From Solanum dulcamara (Eukaryota > Streptophyta > Magnoliopsida > Solanales > Solanaceae): a stretch of DNA of 64,000 nucleotides. Each line of letters opens with the position of its first letter. Positions within the stretch are counted from its first letter, which is position 1. Location: positions 38,929,286 to 38,993,285 of the forward strand of contig NC_077245.1 in assembly GCF_947179165.1 (NCBI RefSeq). The letters run 5' to 3'. The notes under the pieces are model-generated. The model saw only the letters and a list, made by a program, of their open reading frames with translations, had not been told where the DNA came from and searched no databases. Both the position numbers and the translations under genes were made by a program. Shown here piece by piece: positions 11,201 through 24,700 of the stretch.

Positions 11201-11769
11201 ATTCTCTATCTCAGATATGTTTCCAGTTGTATTATATTATGTTTTACATACTCAGTACATATATCATACTGACCCCCTTTCTCGGGGGGCTGCGTTCATG
11301 CCCGCAGGTACAGATACAGATTTTGGGAGTCCGTCAGCTTAGGATGCCATGCAGCTCAGCTGGAAGAGGCTTCATTGTATCGGAGCCTAGTTTTTGATAC
11401 TGTCCACGGATGTATAGAAATTGTTTTATCCATTCAGGGGTACGGCGGGGGCCCTATCCCGCCATATGTTGTCATTTATATGTTTAGAGGTCTGCAGACA
11501 TGTATATGTGGGTTGTGTATGTCAGTTTGATTAAGCTGGGTCTACATGATATATGATATATGTTATTATGTTATGGCAGCCCTATCGGCTTGCGCGCCCT
11601 GTTGTGATACAAACGAAAAGGGCTACAATTATGAAAATGTTATCGCCCAGTAGGGCTCTATTACATGATATTGTCTTATTTATGATTCAATGTAACCTCA
11701 GCTAATAGATATATGTACGGGGGGTCCGGGTCGGACCCCAGTTGCGGCCTACGGGGTTGGGTCGTGACA
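8235..11769 (+). repeat. LTR2, 5' LTR of the young element
   Basis: TGTTACACCCC to GGTCGTGACA, next to the primer site. Three CACGTG cores (8648, 8702, 8725) precede a TATA run at 8749-8757. A tandem duplication of TTTTACRGAGATGA (11065-11092) is shared only with LTR3 and pairs these two. A PPT-like block followed by TGTGATACCCC lies about 108 bases in (8331-8352). Confidence 0.95.
8648..8757 (+). promoter_or_regulatory. LTR2 U3 promoter block
   Basis: CACGTG at 8648, 8702 and 8725 followed by TATATATA at 8750. The cores at 8702 and 8725 sit in repeated ACACGTGTCACCC units. LTR1 has five such cores, so the number varies between relatives whose flanks are otherwise nearly the same. Confidence 0.65.
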
Positions 11770-11773
11770 GAAG

Positions 11774-11785
11774 TGGTATCAGAGC
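11774..11785 (+). promoter_or_regulatory. Primer binding site of the young element
   Basis: TGGTATCAGAGC, five bases beyond the end of LTR2, as expected for tRNA-Met priming. Confidence 0.9.
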
Positions 11786-12832
11786 AGTTCGTCCTTGGAG
11801 TGTCTGCAGACCGTGTCTAATAGAGTCTTGGTTATCGATGTGTTGCGCGCCACATCTATAAACAGGAAGCTATAGGACATTTAGGATGTTACCTTTCTTC
11901 TACATCTGAGATCGTGCTTTAGATCTGAGTCATAGGAAAAATTCCTTATACTAACCTTGGATCTTAACAGAAGGACGACACCAACAGAAGAAAGTAATTG
12001 ATGACATGGAAAGTTACAAAGCACGCAGGTAAGTAAAGTGAAGGCACGGAAGATATCCATTTGGTAAGGTAGTGAAGTATTGTTTGAAATGTAAAGCTGA
12101 AACCTGAAGGGAAAGCAGTCAGGAAGTGCAATAGTTGCAGTTTGAAGTTGGACATATGAGGTAAGTCTAATATTTTTATATTATTATTGACGTTGAAAGT
12201 CCTGTGTGGCTGCGATAAAAAAATAACATTGAAAGCCCTGTGCGGCTGTGATATGATATGTAAATATATATGCTGGCCCTGTGAGGCATTGTTGGTATTT
12301 TCTGCATGCAGGTTTTGGGATAAGTAAGAAATGTAGAGGAAACTCTGCCGAAATTTTCCCAGAACAAGAAAAAGGAAGTAAAGCATAGATTTTTGAGATG
12401 TCTGAGGAGTTGATACCAAGTACCCCTACTGTGTTCAACTAAAGCTATAAGAGGTACCCTTTAGGTGGTCGATAAGGGGCACCCTTTTCACTCGAAGAAT
12501 TTTATTTCGGAGGAACAAAGGCTTATTTAAGTAGTAAAGTTCAGATTACGGTATCTCCAGCCGTATTTGTATTGTAGGAATATACACAGAGGGCTCAGAA
12601 TGAAGGATAAGATGTCCCGCGAATGAGTTTCACTCTTTTGGAAAAAAATACCAAGCCCTCAACTCCTAATTGTAAATTAAATGAGTTGTTCATAACTCGA
12701 GGATAAACTCAGAAGGAGACCAGGTAGGTCAATTACTAAAAAAAGTACTATGATGTTTAAGAGGTTCTGATTTCTTCCAACAATGGTTGGAAAATGATGT
12801 ACGATAATGGTTTATAATTTGCCACCGACTAA

Positions 12833-13120
12833 TTGGGGAAAGAACTTTTAATAGAAGCACCTCAAAGAGATGTCAGGAACCAAATATATATACGAGTTAA
12901 AAGGGGGATACGTAAGTATGAACTAAACAGTGTGATACGAGTATGCAGGGATAAATTGGAACCACTAGTAAGATGCACTTCGTACGCATTGCCTAAGTTA
13001 AAGGCCTGCATTGAGAACGGAGTAAGAGAATGGGGCTTAAGATATAAAAGAAATGACACGTGTACACAATGTCGCCCCAAAAATAGTGGAATCCTTAAGG
13101 GACGAGGATGGCAAACTTAA
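12833..13120 (+). other. Shared 95-codon frame in copy B
   Basis: Counterpart of 329-550, again opening at TTG. It runs on past the point where copy A stops and ends in a basic tail with a CTQC pair. No known domain. It lies within the stretch where gag should be. Confidence 0.3.
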
Positions 13121-14449
13121 ATAATAATTGGAACAACTTCCATTCATCCCAAGAAACAAAGGATATAGGTTGGGACAAAGCCACTAGTTTAAGAAAACCT
13201 AGAATAGTTATTCCTAGAATACTAGTACTGCCTAATTGAAATTGGAATGACTACAAGTACATACAGAGGAAAGCACGAGTACCCTCTAAAGGGGGGGAAG
13301 TTAATGAGAAAATGGCAAAAGTAAGGTGAAGGCAATCGATATGGTAATATATTTGAGATGGACGTCTAAACTTCAATAAGATATCCTGCCGAACCAGGTT
13401 ATAAAGGTCTGGAAGCCACCAGTAATTGAACGGAAGCCAGAATGCTACATAAGGCAACGTTGAGAAGGTTGTGACGAGACCCTGAACAACATAACACTAG
13501 AAGGTGGTTGCGGATAAAAACACAAAAAAATGTAACCATGGAAGGATATCGAATAACTCAAGAGACACTACGAAGGATAATGACAACATGCTAGACCAAA
13601 AAGCCAAAATGTTGGCTATAGAGTTGGTCGCAAATGATGTTGCGATAAATGTATAACCAAGGACAAAGGAATAGAAAGCCTCCTGTGGTAAAAAAATGAG
13701 AAGAACACAAAATGAATAAAGGATAGGGGAGCTCATATGTCAAATTCCTTTAAAGCTATGCCAGCTAATAATAGCCAAAACTTAAAATGGCTCCAAAGGT
13801 TACTACATAAAAGAACTTTAGCGCTACTCAGTAGCCCACCCTAATGAATGGGTGCGTACAGAAAGGGGGGGAATACAATAGGGGAAGTTAAACCAAACTG
13901 ACCAAAAAGGGACATGGTCATAGCGGAACTAAAGTTCTACGCCGATACTGGTCGCAAGATAACAAAGAAAGGACAGGGCAAAACATAAAGACTCGCGAGA
14001 CAACACTAAGGTAAATCTTGGGCTAAATTGAGTGCCCGCACATCGTAGAAAGGATTACAGTGAAACGATACACGAAGACTTCCCAGAAAGGTCACCCATC
14101 CCAATATTATTCTCGCCCCAGCACGCTTAACTTCAAAATTCTGATGGAACTTAATGCATTAGTGCTGGTGTGATCCCGCGAGATGGAGGAATCTGAACTA
14201 GTGATGAAGAAACGATATGAGATTATGTACCCAGAGTATTATAAGATACGTTAAGGCAATTGTAACAAGGGTTTAAGCAAAATAAGAAGGATTAGCTAAT
14301 TGCTAATTGACGACGCACTTGAATGCCATAGTTCTTCAACATAGAACCAGTTAACGAGTGGAAAACCACAGAATAACTATATAGGCCAGTTAAAGTTCTA
14401 AAGAAAGTCGAGAAAAACTATACGAAGCTAAGGATTCCCAAATTATCAA

Positions 14450-15345
14450 CGTCACCACGCACCTATTCTAAACTTTTCAAGAGTAGGGTGCTATGCGGGT
14501 TATTGCGAGAAGGCTAACGAATCAGCCCATTTGCTTTCAAGCAAGATCACCTATGCAACTTGAATGAGGTGAAGTTATATAACAAGGAAGTAGTAAGATT
14601 CCGTGAAGTTCCCCAGCTAATATCTCAGATAGAGGAACTTCAAATATGGTTAACGTTTGGACCTCAGTCCAAGAAGAGGTCGGGAGCACAGACAGACCTT
14701 CATACCGCATTTACCTCAGGCTTCTGAATAGACTGAGCATACTATCAACTGCTAGAAAATATATTGCGAGCTTATGAGGTTGGCTTAAGTGTAGCTAGGA
14801 CTATCGTCCATCAATTATTAGGTTTGCCTACGAGAAGGGCTACCATTACAGTATCCAAATGACCCCTTACAAGATGTTGTAAGGAAGCGCCTATAGGTCC
14901 CCCTGATGGGGAAAAGACTAAGCTGGTAGGCCAAACAGGATTAAGCAAACTATTGACTAAAAGCCCAGAGTCGGCACGAATGATATACAGATAATCGACA
15001 TCGACATTCAAAGTTCAAATGGATGATTGGATGTTCATAACGGAGTCACCCAGAAAAGGGGACTTAACCCAAAATATGTTAGACGGTATCAAGTTACTCA
15101 TAAGGTGGGCAATGTGGCTGGTAAGTTAAGCTTACCACCTCAGTTGGAAACTATACACCCAGTCCATTAAATACTGACGAGTCACCCAGGGTATATTCCA
15201 TAAATGAGGTCCAGTAGATGGAATCCTACCACCATCCTGGATCGGCAAACTGGAAGATTGTAGACTAAAGACGTATCTTCCGTAAAGTTACGGTGGAAAA
15301 ATCAAAACCAGAAAGAGGATGATCTGGGAACTGAAGAGAACATGG
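14450..15345 (+). pseudogene. Decayed integrase and chromodomain in copy B
   Basis: Integrase islands occur across several frames, including the region matching the conserved glutamine-to-glycine stretch before the C-terminal domain (about 14850-14950) and a degenerate chromodomain near 15215-15330. Stops and indels make it non-functional. Most lesions match those at 2030-2880. Confidence 0.75.
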
Positions 15346-15497
15346 AATATAAGTATTTGCACCTGTAACCGATGTCTATAGGTAACTCCAACTCTTGAGA
15401 ACTCGTATGTTAATAATATAGATAGGAATGCATGTGATAGCATAAAGGAAAGGAACACCTCTATAATTTATATAAAGTCTTATAGAAGATTGCATTT

Positions 15498-15533
15498 AAC
15501 ATTCGGGGACGAATGTTCTAAAGGGGGGAAGGA
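15498..15533 (+). promoter_or_regulatory. Pre-PPT hairpin and polypurine tract of the young element
   Basis: AACATTCG, loop GGGA, CGAATGTT (15498-15517) is a perfect 8-bp stem. The purine tract ends at 15533 and LTR3 starts at 15534. This matches the autonomous-type P1 element at 28760-28795 in arms and spacing. Confidence 0.87.
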
Positions 15534-18500
15534 TGTTACACCCCACATCTTTGAACTCGGAATGTCCCTTAAGTTACTTAGAAGCTAGCATGTGAGCCAC
15601 TTAAGTTACGACACTATCAAACGGCTCTAAGGAAGGGAGAATGTGATACCCCATACTAGAGAAGGTTGGAGATGAAATCATAAGAGTCCGGAAGGAATTG
15701 GAGGCCAAGTAATGAGTCGTAGGACTCGATTTACCTATGTAAGCTACTAAGTTAAAAGTCATATGCACTTGAGCTACTTAAGCATATATCAAACTTACGT
15801 AGCACGGATTACATAGGTACATAAAATAAGATGAGATTACGAACCTACGAGAGGGAGCAAAAACTAGTTTCCGAACATACGAAAGTGAAGCAAGCAGGTG
15901 ACAAGCAGGCAGGTGACTCACCTACTTGGGATGGACCCCACGCTGCCACGTGGCAGCCCCTAACTGGTTGCATAGATATGGTGGACCAATCACGGCTGGA
16001 CACGTGTCACCCTAGGGGGATGACATGTGTCACCCCCATAGCCACCCTATATATATGTGTATTGTGACTAATTAGTTCATTATTAGCCAGAAAATCAGTC
16101 CAAAACCTGGAGAGAAAACGTGAAAAATGAAGAAGGGAAAGGCAGCCATGTCTGGAAGAATTTAAGGGTAAGTTCTTCAATTTTCCTCCGTGAATTAATT
16201 ATCTACGACGTTCCTCAACCACGTGGATATGTATATATGTATTTTACGATGTCTACGGAACCATGGTTGCAGTTTACACTTGGAAAGAAATAAGAGAAAG
16301 TTGAAGGAGAAAACGTTAAGAACTAATTAACCAACCCGTTTTTGGAAGGGACTGTTGTTAGTAATATGGGTATAACTTCTTGTGTACAGTTTCGTTTCGA
16401 ATGATTTAATATTTTTTGGAAAGGTATTTCAGAGGCCGATAACTTTCGTTCAGACTCTAAAATCCATTTTTACTTGTAGTAGCTCGAAAAAGGGTGATGA
16501 AGTGTAGAGGAGGTACTGCCCAGATTTAGTTTTGGAAATCCTACACGGACAGCTGTGAGTATTTTGGTCATATCCTTTTGTACAAAATTGATGTAGGGAT
16601 GATTCGAAATAGTTTGCGACCCTAAGACACATTTATATAACTTTCATGAAGGACATAAATCTTGTTTCCCTCCATTACCCCTTCGAAACAAGCGACAAGG
16701 TAGAACAGTAAGCTGTCCAGATTTCACATTTTGGATAGTTTTGGCGAGTTTGACAAGTTTAACGTAAGGTAAGGTTTCTTCTTTAAATTTGAGCTTTATG
16801 TGTTCTGATGGAGCAGGTTACACGCCCTATTGGTGGCTGGAAATATGAAAATGGCTTAGAAATACTTGGCGTTCGGAATAAACTAATTTGTAGCCGTTAT
16901 AGTTGAATTGTTGTCGAAATAAAGTGTCGTTCTTGTGAGTTGCTGCTGCAGGGGTGTGGCTTGTTGTTGCAGGGCCTAAATATGTCCTAATATGGATTAG
17001 GATGCTGCTGGTAGAAGCCACATGACCCCTCGTTATGTATAATTAAAGGCGTCACAAAATAAAGGCTAGACGCCCTATTTTGATATCGTATTTTTGATAA
17101 GTCGTTTGGGATTTATGTTGTATATTGTTGGTATGAATTGCTGCAGGTTGTTGTTGTTGGTTGGCTGTAGGTCTTAGGGACCTAATTGGAAATTCGGATA
17201 GGGCACATTATAGGGGAGGTGCTGCCCAATTTTCGTTAACGCCTTAACAAACTAAAGGACTAGCCGAGGAAACGACTAAGGAAATAGATTCCATTAACAT
17301 TAAGGCGTAACCTCAAATGCTGAAAAGTTAAGTGTAGTTGATATTCATATTACTTTATATTGAATAGGTTCAGAAGACGATGAGGCGAGCAGGATAAAGG
17401 GTAACTCCCAAGAGGTATGTAAAGCTTTCTCTTGGCATGTTTTGGTATAAGTTCGTACAGCTATCATTCTTTCCTTTTGGCAAGTTTTAGCCTTAAGTGA
17501 AGTGTGTGTGGAATGTGGGGATAATTCCATTCCCAAAACTCCAAGTATGCCTCATAACCCATATCCACTGCTTAGTATTGGAATTTCTGCAAGAATTGAG
17601 TATTGCCTAGTAAGGCTTCTATGTGTTAAACACTAGCATATGGGAAGCTATCTCTCATTTCCTTTGATACGTATTTGATACGAAAGTGAGATTATGATGC
17701 CATAATGATTCACCGAGCCCCATGATGGGCCGGGTATGAAATATGTGTATGCAGATCCCATAAAGGAAAGTACGGACCATATATAGTTTATTCTCTTTCT
17801 TCTTCTAGCATGTCTTAGTTGTAGGTTAAACATGATATGAGTTCCGGGGTAACTCCATTCTTAGCATCTCTTATTTACGTCTGAATATAAAACTTTTATA
17901 ATAATCGAACTATTTCCCTAGAAACTTTTATATGTTAAAAAGGTAATAAATGTACAGGCTCCAAGTCTTACAGACTATATGTTAACAAATGTTTCTGGTT
18001 CCATAAGAGATTTGGCTTTACTTTAGTACATGTCTAGGAGCCCCGAGATTATAATTGAGATAGCCCATAATGGCATTCAGAGAACACTCGAGATGACTAC
18101 ACCGTTACTCGGGTCCTCAAACAAAAGCTTAACTTTCTTATTCTGTCGAGTCTCTGATAATGATTTAAATTGCATATAGTTACTCACTACTCTACTCGTG
18201 TATACCATAACACTTCTTTCCTTGAGTCCCGGGCCAGGATATGTTTTCGTGCATAGTTCACTGCATTATTCACTGAGTCCCTCAATAGAGGGCCAGGATA
18301 CGTGTATAAATATATGATGATGTGTTGTAATAAGGTGGTGATGGCACTGGGGCCATGATGGTTTTACGGAGATGATTTTACAGAGATGATTCACCGGACC
18401 CCCGAAAGGGCCGGCTATATAATATGACTCGAACATGCATGTTTTTGTAATTCATAAAGTACAGGTACAGGTTTCTGAATTGATATCTTATCCCCTGATT

Positions 18501-19066
18501 CTCTATCTCAGATATGTTTCCAGTTGTATTATATTATGTTTTACATACTCAGTACATATATCGTACTGACCCCCTTTCTCGGGGGGCTGCGTTCATGCCC
18601 GCAGGTACAGATATAAATTTTGGGAGTCCGTCAGCTTAGGATTCCATGCAGCTCAGCTGGAAGAGGCTTCATTGTATCGGAGCCTAGTTTTTGATACTGT
18701 CCACGGATGTATAGAAATTGTTTTATCCATTCAGGGGTACGGCGGGGGCCCTGTCCCGCCATATGTTGTCATTTATATGTTTAGAGGTCTGCAGACATGT
18801 ATATGTGGGTTGTGTATGTCAATTTGATTAAGCTGGGTCTACATGATATATGATATATGTTATTATGTTATGGCAGCCCTGTCGGCTTGCGTGCCCTGTT
18901 GTGATACAAACGAAAAGGGCTACAATTATGAAAATGTTATCGCCCAGTGGGGCTCTATTACATGATATTGTCTTATTTATGATTCAATGTAACCTCAGCT
19001 AATAGATATATGTACGGAGGGTCCGGGTCGGACCCCAGTCGCGGCCTACGGGGTTGGGTCGTGACA
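15534..19066 (+). repeat. LTR3, 3' LTR of the young element
   Basis: Same ends and module order as LTR2, with scattered substitutions. It carries the same 14-base duplication (18362-18389). CACGTG cores at 15947 and 16001 are intact; the third is CATGTG (16024), a C-to-T change at a CpG. Followed by ATAAA, the right target duplication. Confidence 0.95.
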
Positions 19067-21311
19067 ATAAATTCCAATTTGTGGCAGCGGAGAAGTGGCA
19101 CAAACAGTCCGCAACTTTCAGCACGTTAAGGGGGTTTCCGAAGTTAATTTTCAGCAAGTTTGGGAAGCCGTTTGTTAAGGTATGGCTTGGTTCTATTCTC
19201 CCGCATTTTTTAAGGGTTTTTACATGATATGAAGGTGTTAATAATTAAAAATCATGGCTTGGAGCAGCATTAAACAGATAACAAGCAGTCCGCACGATTT
19301 CAGCAAGTTTGAAAAGTTTCTGAGTTGCAATTTGGCAGTTTGGCCAATTTCGGGTAAGGTAAGGTTTCTCCTTTAAATTTGGACTTTATGATGTTGTTAT
19401 GGAGTGTTTTATACACCCTATATATGTCTGTAAATATGGAAATTTCATAGAAATGCTTGACGTTCGAAACAAACTAAATTGGAATTGCTATAATTGAATT
19501 GTCGTCGAAGTAAAGTGTTGTGTTTGTGGTGTACTGCTGTAGGTGTGTGGGGGTTTGTTGCAGGTAATAAATTTGTTCTAAAAGGGGTATGGGTGCCTCT
19601 GGTTTTATACACATGACCCCTCGTTTCGTATAATTAAATGCCTTGTGAAATAAAGACTAGAAACCTATTTTTCTATTGTAATTTTCAGCAAGTTGGTTGG
19701 AATTTATATTGTGTAATGTTGCCATGTTTTAATTGTAGATGAGCTGCAGGTTGTTTTTGTTTGTTGGATTTAGTAATTAGGTATGTAATTGGGAATTCGT
19801 ATAGGGCATATTATAGGGGAGACGTTGCTCGATTTTTATTACGTCTTTAACTAGTTAAGGAACTAGTCGAGAAAGCGAGCGAAGGGTTTAGTTCTATGAA
19901 TACTTATGGGTAGCCTACGGTGCTGGAAAGCCAAGGGTTGTTAATACTCGTATTTCTTTTATGTTACTTAGGTTGAAAGGACGACGAGATGAACGATATA
20001 AGAAGTAACCTATAGCAGGTATGTGAAGCTTCTCTTGGCATGTTTTTGGTATAGGTATGTAAAGCCTATTCTTTCTCTTCTTCTAGCATGTCTTTGTTGT
20101 AAGTTAAATGTGATACGAGCTCCAGGGTAACTCCATCCTTGAACATCTCTTATTTACTTTTGAACATCGAACTCTTATAATAGTGAACTAGTTCCCTGAG
20201 AACTTATATATGTTAAAGAAATAATAACTATACAGGCTCATAGAGTGAGAGACTAAATGACAACAAGTACTTCTGAATTCATAAACGGTTAGCATTACTG
20301 TAGTACATGTCTAGGGTCCTTGAGATCTTAACTGATATAGCCCCGAGTCACAGTTAGAGGGCACTTGACAATTACATTCCTACCCTGATCTCCAGGTGAT
20401 AGTTCACTTGATGACCTCATTAAGTCTCGGATAATGATTCAAATTTTATTTTTTTTGTCACTACTCTACTTGTGTATACTGTAATACTTCTTTCATCGTG
20501 CTTGGGCCGGGAATAGTAATCATCCATAATTCTACTATTTTGTTCATCGCGCCCTCACTAGAAAGCCGAGTACGTATGTATGTATATGATGATGTGATGA
20601 TGTGTTCTAATAAGAAGGTTATGGTAGTACAGATATGATTCACCGAATCCCTGATAGGGCCGGCTATATTAAAAATTTGAGTATAGATAATTTTACTTTC
20701 CCAAGTATAAGTTCCTGATTTGATAATTTACCCCCTGCTTCTCTATTTCATATATGCTTCCAGTTGTGTTATATTATGTTTCACATACTCAGTACCTATG
20801 TCGTACTAACCCCCTTCTCTCGGAGGGGGGTGCATTCATCCCCGCGGGTACATATATATGTTTTGAGAGTCCGTCAGCTTAGGATTCTGCTCAGCTCAGC
20901 TGGAAGAGGCTCCATTGTATCAGAGCCTTGCTTTCGGTACTGACCACTAATGTATAAAACTGTTTTGTCTATTCAAGGGTACAGTGGAGACCCTGTCCCG
21001 CCATATGTTGTCATTAATATTGTCAGAGGTCTGTAGACATATATATGTGGGTTGCGTATGTAAGTTGGTTCGGCTGGATCTGTGTGATATATGGTATATA
21101 TTATTATGTTATGGTAGCCTTGTCGGCTTGCATTCCCTTTCATATTATGATACAAATGAAAGAGGCAACAAATATACAAAATGTTATGACCCATGGGGGT
21201 TCTCATGCACGTATCAGGTTGTTTGTAGTCCGGTTCAACCACATCTGATAGACTTGTATATGGGGGTTCAGATCAGACCCCATTCGCGGCCTACGGGATT
21301 AGGTCGTGACA
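19067..21311 (+). repeat. LTR4, right part
   Basis: Resumes the diverged LTR interrupted at 8234; the first five bases are the target duplication. It keeps the LTR module order (GGTAAGGTAAGG near 19354, GAGTCCC/GGGCCGG blocks, TATATGTTGTCAT near 21003) and ends GGTCGTGACA at 21311. It is not followed by a plus-strand primer site, but by inverted leader sequence. Frames crossing it (for example 20984-21541) are accidental. Confidence 0.85.
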
Positions 21312-21737
21312 ACAGGGAAACCATAATTAATAGTATAAAAATGGACTTACCTCGTATGTCCATTCGGACTGCACCTGTTGCACTTTCCTGTTTACTTTTC
21401 CTTTCTCCTTTCAACTTTATATGTCAACTGTATTTCAACACTTTACCTGACATATGTCTTTCATGCCTCTACTTACCTATGTATTTTGTAACTTCCTATA
21501 TCATCAGTTATTTTCTTCTATCGATGATCCCCTTCTACTGAAAGTACACGTTAGTATAAGGAATTTCACTCCCTATGACTTGGCTCTATCGCACGATCTT
21601 AGATCTGAAAGAAAGTAACATCCTAAATGTCATGTAGCCTCTTTTCTATAGATGTGGTGCACAACACAGCGATAAAAAAGACTCTACTAGACACGGTCTG
21701 TATATATTCTAAGGACGAACTGCTCTAATAGCACTTC
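21312..21737 (-). mobile_element. Inverted LARD-type internal leader
   Basis: Reverse complement of the leader seen at 6579-7000: a degraded primer site (GTGCTATTAGAGC on the minus strand, about 21721-21733), the CAGACCGTGTCTA block, then sequence matching 6773 onwards. It belongs to the minus-strand element whose 5' LTR is LTR5 and is cut off at the LTR4 end. Confidence 0.75.
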
Positions 21738-24700
21738 TATCATGAACCAATCCCGTAGGTCGCGACTGGGGTCTGACCTGGAACCCCTTATGTGTATCTA
21801 TCAGCTGTACTCAAGTTGAACCGTGTGTGATGTGGTACGATACACAAAGTCCTAATGGGTCAAAAACTTTTTCATATACATGTCGCCTCTTTCACCTGTA
21901 TCACGATATAAAAGGGCACGCAAGCCAATAAGGCTACCCTAACACAATATCATATATAACATGACATACTCACAAATAACCCATATACACATATCTACAG
22001 ACCTCTAAAAGAATTAACTGTATCATATGGAGGGACAGGGCCCCCTATGTACCCCTGAATAAACCAATATATACATCAAATAACTAGCCTCAAAAGTTAG
22101 GTTCCGGAATAATGGAGCACTTCCAACATCGCTGAGTAGAAACTCGAAGCTAGCAGATCTCCAGAATAAATATCTACACCTGCGGGTATGAAATACAGCC
22201 CCCTAATGAATGGGGGCTCAGTACGATATATGTACTGAGTATATAAAGCATAACATAGCATAACTTAGATAACGACTGAAATAGGGACGCAAGAAACAAG
22301 TATGACAGTTAAGAATTCACTATACTTGCATCTTATGAAAAGAGGGCATGTATATCATCCTCATGTATCACTCTCGGCCCGCCGTGGGACTCGGTATTAC
22401 CATATCATCGTAAGTCATACCCTCATATATGACATCATTTAATATATTACAATTGCATCACTATGTCTTCATATGTATGCCTACCTATCATACCCTTCCC
22501 TTTAGTGAGGGTCTCGGTGAAAGAGTGGTGTACATGTCATATTGCACCCGACCCACTATGGGATCTGGTTCTATTATCATATAGTAAAATATACCGAGGA
22601 ACTTTCGGCCCGATCCATACTTTAAAATAGTGTCGAGGAACGTATGGCCTGATCATATTTCAAGACAATGCCGAGGAACGTACGGCCAGATCCATATTTT
22701 AAAACAATGCCAAGGAACGTACAGCCCGATTAACATTTTCCATTATATCATCATATACATGCCCGTCCCGGGATGCGGTGATGAGAATCATCACATATAG
22801 GATCATTGTATGCTTTACTTCATCGTATATGGCATTTCATCATCGTATACTTCTATATATATATATAAATAACCGGCCCGGGACTCGATGAGCGAAGAGT
22901 AAAATTAGGCACGACTGCATTTTCGGCCCCCTTATGGGACTCAGAGGAAGATGGTTATAGTATGCTCGAGTAGAGTAGTGAGAAACCATATGCAATTTAC
23001 ATCATCATCAGAGACTCGATGAAACAGTCAAGTGAACCATCACCTGAAGAGCAGAGTAGTAATCATCTTAAGCACCTACTAAACACCGTTCATGATCATA
23101 TTAGCTGTAGTTTGAGGGATCATAGACTTGTATCGAGACAGGGTTAAATAGCTTATGGAAGTAGAGATATTTGTCATCGCAGAGACCATAGGAATAGGAG
23201 CTGATGCATTCAATTATTATTCATCAGATACGAGACTCGAGGGTAGTAGTTCAACTACTTAAAGCATTCTAATATCAAGTAATGAATAAAAGTCACAAGT
23301 TATACCCGGAGCTTATAACTGGAACTACGTCCACCTCATATCATATGTCATTGCATTTATACTTAAGAAACTTCAAAAGGAAGAAAAGACAGGCCTTACA
23401 TATACTATTGTTCATGATCTAGCAGCCTTAAAAGGCAATAACTCAATTATTACAAGAGTCTTAACATCAAAAAGTGAGTAAAGTCTATGAATTACATTTA
23501 GAGTTTCATGAGTGGAATTATCCCCATATTTCATAAACAAATCATTCATAACTTATACCTAAGACATGCCAAAAGAAAAGAAGAGTAGCTCTACATACCT
23601 GTTACGGGTTAATCGCATCCAGTCTCGCTTCAATACTCCTTTGACCTATTTAACATGAAAGAAATACAAATATCAACAACCCATGACTTTTCAGCAGGTC
23701 AAGGTGCACCCAAGTATTCATAGAACTCATTTTCTCACTCGTCTTCTCGACTAGTTCTTTAGTTAGTTAAGGAGTTAACGGAAATTGGGCAGCACCTCCC
23801 CTATACCATGCCCTATCCAAATTTCCAATTACACCCCATTCACTACAGAAAACCAACCACAAAACCCTGCAGAATATATACAAGAAACTCATATCAACAT
23901 TACATAATACAAACTTCCAATGACTCGCCCAAAATTATGATATCCAAAATAGGGTTTCTAGTCTCTATGTTGCAACATCTTTAATCATACGTAGCGGAGG
24001 GTCGTGTGTATGCGACCAGAAGCTCACACACATATTTTAGGATACTTTTAATTCCTTCAACACATCACCACACCAACTACAGCTGCAGCACCACAAGCAC
24101 AATACCCAACTCGACTTCAATTTAATCATAACGACTTCAATTTAGTTTGTTTCTAACGTCGAGCATTTCTAGGACATTCTTACACTTCCATCAGCATAAA
24201 AGGTGTATAATACACACTATAAAAACATCATAAACTTCAAATTGAAAGTAAAGACCTTACCTTACCCAAAAACTGCCAAAGCTTGCAAATATTCGCCTCG
24301 AAAGTTCTCTAGTTGCGGCTGAAATGTCGTGCCTGTTTGCTATCTGTTTGGTGCTGATTCAAACCATAACTTTCATCATTAATACCTAATAAAATGTACA
24401 AACCTTTAAAAATGTGGGAGAAGAGAACCACGACATACCTTGCTAGAACTTGCTAAAACTTGTCTCGGAAGTTCCCTTAACATGCTGAAAATTAGCGAAC
24501 AATTTATATTTCTTCCTTGCTGCCCAAAAATGAAATTTACATTATTAAACACCGCTATATCACCTTATGATACCTTAAATAATTAATTCATGGAATTAAA
24601 TCATGCCTTACCTTGGTAGCCCCTCAAACCCGTAGGTCTCTGTCTCTAATCTCTAAGTTCCCTTTCTTTCTTTTTTTCTTGTTTTGGCTGAAGAATGACT

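Larger units (their letters stand above)
11770..15533 (+). mobile_element. Internal region of the young LARD-like element (copy B)
   Basis: Leader with primer site at 11774-11785 (11770-12750), then the shared 95-codon frame (12833-13120), about 1.3 kb with no recognisable domain (13130-14440), then integrase and chromodomain wreckage (about 14450-15345) and the PPT. Lesions are largely shared with 1-3039. Near 14850-14945 copy B keeps integrase sequence missing from copy A, so neither copy is the parent of the other. Confidence 0.88.
8235..19066 (+). mobile_element. Complete young LARD-like non-autonomous Gypsy element (10.8 kb)
   Basis: Two LTRs of about 3.53 kb flank a 3.76 kb internal region with no functional gag or pol. 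All structural signals are present: perfect 5-bp ATAAA target duplications, TG..CA ends, tRNA-Met primer site at 11774, PPT at 15518-15533. The layout of long LTRs with a non-coding internal part is that of the large retrotransposon derivatives described in grasses. The LTRs differ only by scattered changes, so insertion was recent compared with its LTR4 target. Movement must have depended on proteins from another element; the gag-pol relic at 31847-39984 shows the type of helper. Confidence 0.9.

Noticed and set aside
20984..21541. 185-codon plus-strand frame
   Set aside because: It starts in LTR4 and runs across the LTR end into inverted leader. The join is a rearrangement, so it is not a gene; only the last third is mentioned, as a counterpart of the antisense frame.
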